This document shows, piece by piece, positions 7,117 through 14,211 of a stretch of DNA of 26,548 nucleotides (its first letter is position 1; each line of letters opens with the position of its first letter). Made by a program: the position numbers and the translations under genes. The notes under the pieces were generated by a model that worked only from the letters and a program-made list of their open reading frames with translations, made no database searches and was not told where the DNA came from. The stretch comes from Bdellovibrionales bacterium (GTDB lineage: Bacteria; Bdellovibrionota; UBA1018; CAIMNF01). The stretch covers positions 1-26,548 of the forward strand of contig CANGWP010000011.1 of NCBI GenBank assembly GCA_947457605.1, written 5' to 3'.

Positions 7117-7972
7117 TGATCAAGTCCTTCTCGTCGAAATCGGCAACCGGCGCAACTGCAATAAGCGAAATGGATTTCGAAGATCCGCGATACAGAACTC
7201 TCTTACTTGCGCGAATTTTAAAGTTCCCATTTTGATACCGGTCAATAATTTCTGCTCTAAGTTCCTCTGTGGGAGCAAGACCAATCGCCTTACTCAAGTC
7301 CACTTGAGACCATCTCACCGCCCTCTCCATTTTAAGCTTCACTTCCTCAGCCTCCGTAGAGCGGAGATCCTCTGAGGCAACATTTCGGTAAGCTTTCAGG
7401 TCCTCGTCGTTCCGCGCTCCGTCGGTGTTTTTTAAATAGAGGGCCATCTCAACTTCCTGCTCTGCCGGAGTGAGACTCTTTTTTACCTCTTCCGCGACTT
7501 GGCGAATAAAGTTCTCATCCAACTTTACAGAGACAATGTCACCAACCGCATGGACCTTACCTTTGGTGAAAAAATAGTTCCCATCATTCTCATTTGCCCA
7601 AAGTGATCCGTCGCTCGGAGCATTATCAAGGAAGTCCGCTCTTGTTGCCCTATCCCCTCGCAGAAACTTCTGCCCCCCCCCCCCGCGTCTAGCCTCTATC
7701 TTATTTCGGACGGCTTCTTCGGAGGCATCGAGGAGAGCATCCTCTTCAATTTGTACCGATCTCGTTTGAACGCCAGCCGGATCTCTGTCTCTCCGCCTGT
7801 GCTCAGAGGAGTTGGCCCAGGATCCCCGACGATTTTCACTCGCGTTTTGATCATCCCCGTATGTCAGCGCATTATAATCAATCGCTTTTTCTGATTTAAA
7901 CGGATTAAAGCTGGCGCATCCAGAGTTAAAAACCAAGATTGCCAACAGAATGCAAAGGGGTGTCCGGCTCAT
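7073..7972 (-). CDS. flgH: Flagellar L-ring lipoprotein FlgH, divergent
   Basis: 299 residues. FlgH forms the L ring in the outer membrane. The signal peptide ends in a lipobox, NSGC with Cys19, so it is a lipoprotein. The family core is seen at about residues 122-152: GSLWANENDGNYFF then VHAVGDIVSVKL. The C-terminal part NGNFKIRASKRVLYRGSSKS retains only the pattern of the usual ring-forming end, and the protein is longer than enteric FlgH (about 230) through a charged insert before GSLW. Inside that insert, residues 97-100 (four Gly) are encoded by twelve consecutive G. The start overlaps the flgA stop by 4 nt (ATGA). Identity rests on the lipobox, the core motif and the position between flgA and flgI. 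Confidence 0.85.
   Translation of the reverse strand: MSRTPLCILLAILVFNSGCASFNPFKSEKAIDYNALTYGDDQNASENRRGSWANSSEHRRRDRDPAGVQTRSVQIEEDALLDASEEAVRNKIEARRGGGGQKFLRGDRATRADFLDNAPSDGSLWANENDGNYFFTKGKVHAVGDIVSVKLDENFIRQVAEEVKKSLTPAEQEVEMALYLKNTDGARNDEDLKAYRNVASEDLRSTEAEEVKLKMERAVRWSQVDLSKAIGLAPTEELRAEIIDRYQNGNFKIRASKRVLYRGSSKSISLIAVAPVADFDEKDLINASKLYEYKIKVAR
7673..7684 (-). repeat. Poly-G tract (12 G) inside flgH
   Basis: Twelve consecutive C on the + strand, read as GGG GGG GGG GGG in flgH codons 97-100. The frame is intact at 12. With 13 G the frame meets TAG eight codons later; with 11 it reaches TAA after about 46 more codons; both lose the conserved L-ring core. It is the longest homopolymer I saw in the window. 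Confidence 0.95.
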
Positions 7973-8685
7973 AGCTTCACCTCGACGGAGTGATCTTCTC
8001 GAACAATCCCTACCACTTCCTTCTTCGACTTGTTGGTAAGAACCCTTACTCGCTCACCGACTGCCCCAGCTTCGCTTGCGGTGGCTTGCGTGCTGAGGGT
8101 TAAATCACCTGACACGAGATCCAAACGCACTGTATCGCCTTTTCTAACATCCGGTTGCCGCTCGATCGCACCCGTAGTGACAAATTGATTTTCAAGGATT
8201 GTCTGGCGACTCTGAAATCCGGATAAATCCGAATCTGCCGAAAGCATTACTCCCCTGTATTCTCTTGGGGCCCCCGTTGCCACGTTGACTTCCTGAATCT
8301 TAAAATCGTCATTTTTCAATTTGGAGTTCGGGTAGATTCTGCGAACCGGTGCCAGCACCCGCTTCCAAGCAGCGTATGGAGTTTGAACCAGATCCGAGAG
8401 CTGCGCACCATCGACCCCTTGCCCCGTAAGCTCAAAAATAGCCACTCCTTGAGCTCGATCCTCCACAAGTCTGACTTTGGTCACACTCACATACCCACTC
8501 AGAGGCAACTGTGAAAAAAGTTTTTCAAGGGACGGGATGCGGATTTCAGCAGATGGAATTCTCTCACCAAGGACCAGTCGGAATTTTTCTGATAAATCGG
8601 AGGAAAGGGACGACTCATTAGCCCGAACGCTTTGGTCTAGAGCAAAGAAAGCGATCAATATGATCAATATAAATCGGGTTAACAA
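7969..8685 (-). CDS. flgA: Flagellar P-ring assembly chaperone FlgA
   Basis: 238 residues. FlgA is a periplasmic chaperone for P-ring (FlgI) assembly. An N-terminal signal peptide is seen (FILIILIAFFALDQSVRA, cleavage about residue 22). The C-terminal SAF-type domain is clear: AAWKRVLAPVRRIYPNSKLK, then LENQFVTTGAIERQPDVRKG and RVLTNKSKKEVVGIV. The start is the TTG at 8685 with AAGGAGG 8 nt upstream; the TTG lies in the 3' arm of a hairpin that also holds the Shine-Dalgarno. The stop overlaps flgH by 4 nt. The placement before flgH and flgI matches its job. Confidence 0.88.
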   Translation of the reverse strand: MLTRFILIILIAFFALDQSVRANESSLSSDLSEKFRLVLGERIPSAEIRIPSLEKLFSQLPLSGYVSVTKVRLVEDRAQGVAIFELTGQGVDGAQLSDLVQTPYAAWKRVLAPVRRIYPNSKLKNDDFKIQEVNVATGAPREYRGVMLSADSDLSGFQSRQTILENQFVTTGAIERQPDVRKGDTVRLDLVSGDLTLSTQATASEAGAVGERVRVLTNKSKKEVVGIVREDHSVEVKL

Positions 8686-8701
8686 GGTTCCACCCTCCTT
8701 G
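8683..8701 (-). promoter_or_regulatory. flgA start-codon hairpin
   Basis: On the - strand CAAGG pairs with CCUUG (5 bp) around a nine-base loop AGGGUGGAA. The 3' arm includes the UUG start codon and the 5' arm part of the Shine-Dalgarno; the loop contains GGA. The layout is like the csrA and flgM hairpins. It could lower flgA translation or bind CsrA; the structure is short and the role is inferred. Confidence 0.35.
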
Positions 8702-8745
8702 GCGAATCAAAGGTTCAGACCCTTCCTTGAGTCCTTACTCCAAAA

Positions 8746-9531
8746 TTATCTCACGATATTTGTTGTCGCTTCAAGCATTTTGTCCGCTACACCCATTACT
8801 CGGGTGTTCATTTCATATGCTCTCTGCGCACCAATCATTTCAATCATACTGTTGGCAACATTGACGTTTGATGATTCAAGAGCGCCCTGAAGAAGGGTTC
8901 CCGTCCCGCCCTCGCCAGGAACAAGGGTTTGCGCCTGCCCACTTGCGGAAGTGGATTTATAAAAATTGTTTCCAATCGACATCAATCCCTGGGGATTAAT
9001 GAAGTTCGCCAGCTGGATCTGACCGATGTTTTGCTCCCCCTGTGCAGTCACTGCTTTGACTTCTCCATTGGGCGTGATCACTACCCCTGTGGCTTCTGTG
9101 GGAACTGAAATCGCCGGCTCGAGAAGGGCTCCGTTACTTAAACTTATCCGACCCTGCGAATCCAACTTGAAGTTGCCAGTCCGCGTGAATACAACCTCGC
9201 CCGTGTTTGGGAGCGTAACGGGAATGAATCCTTTTCCTTCAATCATCAAATCGTAGGGATTACTTGTGAGCTTAACGGATCCCTGCTCAAAGAGCTTGTG
9301 GTTTGAGCCCACCTTTACACCCAAACCCTTTTGAATTCCGGTAGGAGAGATCGTCGAAGCTCCCTGCCTCCCCCCCGGATCTTTGATGTTTTCATACATC
9401 AGGTCATGAAACTCGGTGGTCTCGCGCTTGTATCCATCAGTATTTACATTCGCAAGGTCGTTTGCAATTCGATCAATATTTGCCTGTTGTGCCTCTAGCC
9501 CGGTTGCACTGGTAGTTAGCGCCTTAATCAT
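8746..9531 (-). CDS. flgG: Flagellar distal rod protein FlgG
   Basis: 261 residues, the usual FlgG length. FlgG forms the distal rod that passes through the P and L rings. The N-terminal axial motif ATGLEAQQANIDRIANDLAN followed by VNTDGYKR is present, as are the central FTRTGNFKLDSQGRI and the C-terminal ALESSNVNVANSMIEMIGAQ with RAYEMNTRVMGVADKML. The phrase FIPVTLPNTGEVVF replaces the more common FFQV form. The gap to flgF is 15 nt; the Shine-Dalgarno is weak (GGGGGA about 10 nt upstream), so it probably relies on flgF translation. Exported by the flagellar type III system. Confidence 0.96.
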   Translation of the reverse strand: MIKALTTSATGLEAQQANIDRIANDLANVNTDGYKRETTEFHDLMYENIKDPGGRQGASTISPTGIQKGLGVKVGSNHKLFEQGSVKLTSNPYDLMIEGKGFIPVTLPNTGEVVFTRTGNFKLDSQGRISLSNGALLEPAISVPTEATGVVITPNGEVKAVTAQGEQNIGQIQLANFINPQGLMSIGNNFYKSTSASGQAQTLVPGEGGTGTLLQGALESSNVNVANSMIEMIGAQRAYEMNTRVMGVADKMLEATTNIVR

Positions 9532-9546
9532 GATTCAAGTTTCCCC

Positions 9547-10362
9547 CTACAGCTTTCCTATATCGTTCGCTTCACGCTGAAGCATCTCATTTACCGTTTT
9601 CATTGCCTTTAAATCCTGCTCGAACATCCGATTGGCCCTGATGAGATTGCTGATTTCCTCTACTGGATTCACATTTGATGTTTCAAGCATTCCTTGTTTG
9701 ATGAGCGTGGCTGTGGCTGTTTGAGGTGGATTGCCTGTGCCATTTTTGTTTTCAAAATACAGGCTTCCCGTTTTCCGAATGGTCTTAAGATCGCCAAATT
9801 CCACAATGGAAAGGGGGGCAATAAGGTCATCTCCGGAATAGATCTCTCCAGTGTCGTTGATGTGAATTGCCCCATCGCGGCCATTCAATTGAATGAATCT
9901 CGAAGCCGGGTCCCCGCCGGAATCTCCCTTTGAGAGCACAGGGTGGCCTTCACTCGTTACAAGGCGCCCGTCTGGAGCTATCTTTAATGAACCTGCCTTT
10001 GTGTAGCGAATTCCACCCGGTGTCGAGATTTCGAGAAACCCCGGCCCGCTCAATGCCAAATCTAACGGATTGTCCGTCACCTTGAGACCACCGGTCTTGA
10101 AACTTGTATGGGTCCCATTCACAATGACGAAGGACTGATCCCTGCCTTCCAATGGGTAGAGATCCTTATCCTTGATTGGAGAACGAGGGATGTCGGCGGT
10201 CAGATCTCCCTCTTTTTCCGTTTTTGAAAGGTATTCCTTGAAATCGACCGAGTCTTTTTTGAAACCGTTTGTATTTACGTTGGCTAGATTGTTGGAGATG
10301 ACTTCGACCTGCATATCCCGGGCAACTGCTCCCGACACTGCCGGCCATAAGGGTTTGGACAT
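9547..10362 (-). CDS. flgF: Flagellar proximal rod protein FlgF
   Basis: 271 residues from the ATG at 10362, chosen because AAAGGAG lies 5 nt upstream and the axial motif begins right after it (PLWPAVSGAVARDMQVEVIS then NNLANVNTNGFKKDSVDFKE). The frame is open for 67 codons further upstream, but that part reads through the leader hairpin and promoter and has no rod-protein features. FlgF caps the proximal rod below FlgG. The central YTKAGSLKIAPDGRLVTSEG and the C-terminal EEISNLIRANRMFEQDLKAM fit FlgF/FlgG family proteins; the order flgF-flgG supports FlgF. It is the first gene of the long flagellar operon. Confidence 0.92.
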   Translation of the reverse strand: MSKPLWPAVSGAVARDMQVEVISNNLANVNTNGFKKDSVDFKEYLSKTEKEGDLTADIPRSPIKDKDLYPLEGRDQSFVIVNGTHTSFKTGGLKVTDNPLDLALSGPGFLEISTPGGIRYTKAGSLKIAPDGRLVTSEGHPVLSKGDSGGDPASRFIQLNGRDGAIHINDTGEIYSGDDLIAPLSIVEFGDLKTIRKTGSLYFENKNGTGNPPQTATATLIKQGMLETSNVNPVEEISNLIRANRMFEQDLKAMKTVNEMLQREANDIGKL

Positions 10363-10380
10363 CTTGTCTCCTTTAATTAC

Positions 10381-10397
10381 CCCCTCATCCTGAGGGG
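10381..10397 (-). promoter_or_regulatory. flgF leader hairpin with GGA loop (CsrA-type site)
   Basis: A perfect 7-bp stem (CCCCUCA / UGAGGGG on the - strand) closes a three-base loop GGA. The loop context CAGGAUG equals one form of the CsrB repeat bound by CsrA. It lies 18 nt upstream of the flgF ATG, just before the AAAGGAG ribosome-binding site and downstream of a likely promoter. No U-run follows, so it is not a terminator. Confidence 0.6.
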
Positions 10398-10413
10398 AAG
10401 TGACCTTGCTACT

Positions 10414-10443
10414 ATTGTAGGGGAAACCCACATCAGGTTGCAA
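10414..10443 (-). promoter_or_regulatory. Probable sigma-70 promoter for the flgF operon
   Basis: On the - strand TTGCAA (10443-10438) and TACAAT (10419-10414) are 18 bp apart. TACAAT matches the -10 consensus at 5 of 6 and TTGCAA the -35 at 4 of 6. Transcription would start near 10407, giving a leader of about 45 nt that contains the GGA hairpin. I saw no sigma-28 (TAAA-N15-GCCGATAA) or sigma-54 site in this gap. Confidence 0.4.
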
Positions 10444-10555
10444 AGCGAAAACCTTTGTATATATGGGTAAATGAATATTGTTTGCGTCACTTTTATGGCA
10501 GAATGAACCTTTTTTAGGGGCCTGAATGTTGATATAGTGCAACCAAAGAGGATGA

Positions 10556-11857
10556 ATGATCAATCGTTACGAAGTTCCCGGAATTTCGGCAATCTGGACG
10601 GAAGATGAGAGGTGGCGCCGACTGCTTTTGGTAGAAGTTGCGCTCCTGGAGGCTCTCGAAGAGTCCCATTGGATTCCTTCTGGGTGTGTTGCGGCATTCC
10701 AGGGCGTGAAAGTGAATTCCGCTCGGATTCGTGAAATTGAAAAGCATACTCGTCACGATGTGGTTGCATTCTGTAACAGCATCAGTGAACAGGTGGACTC
10801 CAAGTATTCCCGTTTTTTTCATTACGGAGTGACCTCTTCCGACATTCTCGACACAGCCCTGGCCTTGCAAATCAGGGACTCCCTCAGGGTCGTTTCGGAA
10901 TCCATTCGAGAGATCATTGCAACCTTGGAAGGCATCATCATCCACTCTTCTGACATTCTTGCTCTTGGGCGATCACATGGAGTCGCTGCGGAACCAATGA
11001 TTTTTGCACAAAAATTTTTTTCCGCTCAGACCGAGTTCATACGCAGACTCCATGATGTTGAACATTTGATCGATCATGAGATCACAGGTCAGCTTTCTGG
11101 TGCCGTAGGGAATTATTCAATCCTATCGCCCGAAATTGAGGTTCTGGCTCTTACTAAAATCGGGCTGCAAGCGGAACCGGTTTCTACACAGGTGGTGCCC
11201 CGTGATCGCATTGCAAAGGTGGTTTCAATTGGCGCTCTTTTGTCATGTGCAGTCGAACGTTTGGCAACCGAGATCCGACATCTGAGTCGAAGCGAAGTGG
11301 GAGAGGTTTCTGAGGGCTTTGGCCAAGGTCAAACCGGTTCATCAACCATGCCCCATAAAAGAAACCCCGTTTCGTCTGAGAATCTTTGTGGGATCGCCCG
11401 CCTCATTCGCTCCCACATAAACCCGGCTCTTGAAAACACAATCCTCTGGCATGAACGAGACATTTCTCATTCAAGTGTGGAGCGGATGTTTTTGCCGGAT
11501 CATTTCGGCCTTCTTGTTTATTCACTTCAGCGCCTGAACGCCACCCTGAAGGAATTGGTGATAAACAAAGACAGAATTCGTCACAACCTTAGGACCACCC
11601 CGGGGGTATTCTCCAGCTTTCTACTCCATTCTTTGCTGGAACAAAATGCCTGCTCGAGGGAGACAATATACAAACTGGTTCAAAATGCGGCGTTCAATTC
11701 AAATTCACTTGAAGAGATGACGGCATGGATTCGCGATGAGGCTAGGAGATCCAGCCTGAGTGCTGAACTTAAGGACCTCTCACTAGATTCCCTTTTGGAG
11801 CACTATCAGGATCGTTTTTTTGAAATCAGGGCTCGTCATCAGGCGGTGAATGCATGA
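10556..11857 (+). CDS. purB: Adenylosuccinate lyase
   Basis: 433 residues. PurB cleaves fumarate from SAICAR and from adenylosuccinate in purine synthesis; cytoplasmic homotetramer. The fumarase/aspartase signature GSSTMPHKRNP is at residues 261-271, with the catalytic Ser loop; HYGVTSSDILDT (about 89-100) and the His of GRSHGVAAEPM (His141) are the other active-site segments. The start ATG at 10556 has GAGG about 4 nt upstream. A TATAGT at 10533-10538 could be a -10 element but no good -35 is seen. First gene of a packed operon with folD, gcvT, gcvH and a deaminase. The length is normal for the shorter bacterial PurB. Confidence 0.96.
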   Translation: MINRYEVPGISAIWTEDERWRRLLLVEVALLEALEESHWIPSGCVAAFQGVKVNSARIREIEKHTRHDVVAFCNSISEQVDSKYSRFFHYGVTSSDILDTALALQIRDSLRVVSESIREIIATLEGIIIHSSDILALGRSHGVAAEPMIFAQKFFSAQTEFIRRLHDVEHLIDHEITGQLSGAVGNYSILSPEIEVLALTKIGLQAEPVSTQVVPRDRIAKVVSIGALLSCAVERLATEIRHLSRSEVGEVSEGFGQGQTGSSTMPHKRNPVSSENLCGIARLIRSHINPALENTILWHERDISHSSVERMFLPDHFGLLVYSLQRLNATLKELVINKDRIRHNLRTTPGVFSSFLLHSLLEQNACSRETIYKLVQNAAFNSNSLEEMTAWIRDEARRSSLSAELKDLSLDSLLEHYQDRFFEIRARHQAVNA

Positions 11858-12699
11858 TTTTGCTTTCCGCGAAACCAGTGGTTCAAAAAAGAAGAGCCGA
11901 GCTTCTTGCAAAAACAGATGCCATAAAAAAGCGCCTGGGCCGAGCACCCCACTTGAGCGTTATTCTGATTGGGGACGATCCCGCCAGTCAGGTTTACGTG
12001 GACCGCAAAGCCAATGCCGCAATGAAGGTTGGCTTCACCAGTGAAACCATACGTTTTCCAAAAGATATTTCTGCCAATGCAGTGTTGAAGCGCGTTAGAG
12101 AGCTAAACTCGGAAAAAAAAGTGGACGGCATTCTGATTCAGCGTCCCCTTCCACCTCAACTTCGGGAGAAAGACGTATCCTTGTGGGTCGATCCTGCTAA
12201 AGATGTGGATTGTCTTCATCCTGAGAACATAGGCTTGCTGGTTACCGGCAACCCAAGGTTCATGCCTTGCACTCCAGGGGGCATCCTTCTTCTGCTCGAT
12301 CATTACGGTATTACAATAGAGGGGAAAACCGTGTGTGTGATCGGCAGGAGTGCCATTGTTGGCAAACCACTTGCGTCTCTGCTTCTTTCCCGGAATGCAT
12401 CTTTGATCCAGGTTCATCGAAGCACTCCCGATGCTGCATCCCTATGCAAACTTGGGGATTTGGTTTTTGTGGCTGCTGGTTCAAAAGGTCTTCTGAAACG
12501 AAATTGGCTGAAGCCGGGCTCCGTGGTTGTGGATGTTGGAATCCATCGGGATGGTGCCGGGAAAATTACGGGAGATGTGGATACAGAATCCATTGCCGAT
12601 CTACCCATGGCACTTACACCCGTGCCGGGGGGAGTGGGCCCCATGACCATTCAGGTTCTTCTTGAAAACACATTTACAGCCGCCAGCCGGCAAGGCTAA
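11854..12699 (+). CDS. folD: Bifunctional methylenetetrahydrofolate dehydrogenase/cyclohydrolase
   Basis: 281 residues. FolD interconverts 5,10-methylene-THF, methenyl-THF and 10-formyl-THF, linking the methylene-THF made by glycine cleavage to purine synthesis. Motifs seen: ASQVYVDRKANAAMKVGF (Tyr48 and catalytic Lys52), DGILIQRPLP, KDVDCLHPENIG, PCTPGGILLLLDHY, the dinucleotide site VCVIGRSAIVGKPLA, and the closing PVPGGVGPMTIQVLL. It starts at the ATG overlapping the purB stop by 4 nt (ATGA). Cytoplasmic. No anomalies. Confidence 0.97.
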   Translation: MILLSAKPVVQKRRAELLAKTDAIKKRLGRAPHLSVILIGDDPASQVYVDRKANAAMKVGFTSETIRFPKDISANAVLKRVRELNSEKKVDGILIQRPLPPQLREKDVSLWVDPAKDVDCLHPENIGLLVTGNPRFMPCTPGGILLLLDHYGITIEGKTVCVIGRSAIVGKPLASLLLSRNASLIQVHRSTPDAASLCKLGDLVFVAAGSKGLLKRNWLKPGSVVVDVGIHRDGAGKITGDVDTESIADLPMALTPVPGGVGPMTIQVLLENTFTAASRQG

Positions 12700-12702
12700 G
12701 TT

Positions 12703-13824
12703 ATGTCCATGCTAAAAAGAACATCCCTTTTTGAAGAACATCAACGACTTGGCGGCAAGATGGTTGATTTTGGGGGTTGGGAGCTTCCAGTACAATATTC
12801 AGGTGTAACACAAGAACACCTCGCTGTTCGTAACGCTTGCGGAATCTTCGATGTCAGTCACATGGGTGAGCTTCTCGTGAAAGGTCCTGGCGCACTCGAA
12901 TTTGTGAATTTCGTCACAACAAACGACGCCTCAACGCTTTCTGTATTTCAGGCTCAGTATTCTGCATTTTGCAACGAATCTGGCGGCATCATTGATGATC
13001 TGGTCGTATATCGCCTGGGGCAAGAAGAGTTTTTACTTGTAGTGAATGCATCAAACACCGAAAGGGACTTTCAACACCTCACCAACTCCCTTGCCAGGTT
13101 TTCAGGTATACGCCCCGATGTTACAAACGAGTCTGCCAATTATGCACAAATCGCCCTTCAGGGTCCGAAGGCGGCTGAGGTACTACAAAAACTTACTCAA
13201 ACAGATCTCAAGAAAATTTCTACCTATTGGTCTGCCGAAGGCTTGGTATTGGGCGAGAAAGCCCTGATCGCTAGAACCGGATATACCGGGGAAGACGGCT
13301 TTGAGCTGTATCTTTCCCCCTCTTCAAGCCAAAAAGTGTGGCGTGGCCTCCTGGAGAAAGGTGCTGATGTCGGACTTTTGCCTTGCGGACTGGGTGCAAG
13401 AGACACATTGCGGCTGGAAATGAAATATTCCCTTTATGGGCATGAATTGAGTGACGAAACCAATCCATTGGAAGTGGGACTTGGATGGATCACCAAGCTC
13501 TCAAAACCCGGGGGATTCATTGGTAAGGGTTCGATTTCAGACTTGAAGTTGCAGGGTCCGAAACGTGCGCTCGTCGGAATTGCATCTCTCGGTAGGGGAA
13601 TTCCTCGCCAAGGATACCTTGTTTATGATTCTTCAAAATCAAAACACATTGGGACCGTTACCAGCGGGACCCAAAGCCCGAGCTTAAAAAAGGCGATTGG
13701 CGTATGTTTGATTGAAAAAGGCTTTGAAACGACGGGAACACGCGTCTGGGTACAAATCCGAGAAGATCTACATGAATTTGAAGTTTGTAAGACACCATTT
13801 TTAGACCTTAAGAAGGAGAAATAA
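12703..13824 (+). CDS. gcvT: Aminomethyltransferase, glycine cleavage T protein
   Basis: 373 residues. GcvT takes the aminomethyl group from the lipoyl arm of GcvH, releases ammonia and forms 5,10-methylene-THF. Typical phrases: LFEEHQRLGGKMVDFGGWEL, CGIFDVSHMGELLVKG, GGIIDDLVVYRL, LIARTGYTGEDGFELY and CGLGARDTLRLEMKYSLYGH, the last being part of the folate site. The ATG at 12703 comes 3 nt after the folD stop; a second ATG at 12709 is possible since neither has a strong Shine-Dalgarno. The C-terminal barrel domain is complete. Same operon as folD, which uses its product. Confidence 0.96.
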   Translation: MSMLKRTSLFEEHQRLGGKMVDFGGWELPVQYSGVTQEHLAVRNACGIFDVSHMGELLVKGPGALEFVNFVTTNDASTLSVFQAQYSAFCNESGGIIDDLVVYRLGQEEFLLVVNASNTERDFQHLTNSLARFSGIRPDVTNESANYAQIALQGPKAAEVLQKLTQTDLKKISTYWSAEGLVLGEKALIARTGYTGEDGFELYLSPSSSQKVWRGLLEKGADVGLLPCGLGARDTLRLEMKYSLYGHELSDETNPLEVGLGWITKLSKPGGFIGKGSISDLKLQGPKRALVGIASLGRGIPRQGYLVYDSSKSKHIGTVTSGTQSPSLKKAIGVCLIEKGFETTGTRVWVQIREDLHEFEVCKTPFLDLKKEK

Positions 13825-14211
13825 ATGAACTATCCAGATCACATCAGATACACCAAGGATCATGAATGGGCCGAGCTCGTTTCAGATACCAAAGTAAGGG
13901 TCGGAATTACTGATCATGCCCAAAGCAGTTTGGGGGATATTGTGTATCTTGAGTTGCCGAAAGTAGGACGGGAGCTCAAGGCGCAAGAAACCTTTGGCGT
14001 CGTTGAAAGCATCAAGGCAGTCTCTGATCTTCTATCTCCGGTGGACGGGAAAGTGGCAGAGGTGAATTCTGGTCTTGCATCAGAACCAGGAAGAATCAAT
14101 ACCAATCCTCACGGAGAATGGATGCTGGTGATCGAGACTTCTACTGCCAAGTTTCAATTTCAGACACTAATGGATGCCGCCGCTTATTCCAGTTTTGTTA
14201 AATCGCTTTGA
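13825..14211 (+). CDS. gcvH: Glycine cleavage H protein (lipoyl carrier)
   Basis: 128 residues. GcvH carries the lipoyl group that shuttles the aminomethyl intermediate between GcvP, GcvT and the L protein. The lipoylation motif GVVESIKAVSDLLSPVDG places the modified Lys at residue 64. KDHEWAELVSDTKVRVGITD at the N-terminus is typical. The ATG follows the gcvT TAA with no gap, and AAGGAG in the last gcvT codons is the binding site, so translation is coupled. The last 38 bases overlap the next gene if that gene starts at 14174. Lipoic-acid genes and gcvL (lpd) are not in this window. Confidence 0.97.
   Translation: MNYPDHIRYTKDHEWAELVSDTKVRVGITDHAQSSLGDIVYLELPKVGRELKAQETFGVVESIKAVSDLLSPVDGKVAEVNSGLASEPGRINTNPHGEWMLVIETSTAKFQFQTLMDAAAYSSFVKSL

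Noticed and set aside
10363..10555. Sigma-28 or sigma-54 promoter in the flgF-purB gap
   Set aside because: I found no TAAA-N15-GCCGATAA and no GG-N10-GC pair with flanking consensus on the - strand; a sigma-70-like site fits better.
10363..10563. 67-codon N-terminal extension of flgF
   Set aside because: It reads through the probable promoter and GGA hairpin and has no rod-protein features, while the ATG at 10362 has a strong ribosome-binding site directly before the axial motif.
12267..12665. 132-codon frame inside folD, same strand
   Set aside because: folD is intact with all its motifs across this interval; the alternative frame shows no family features.
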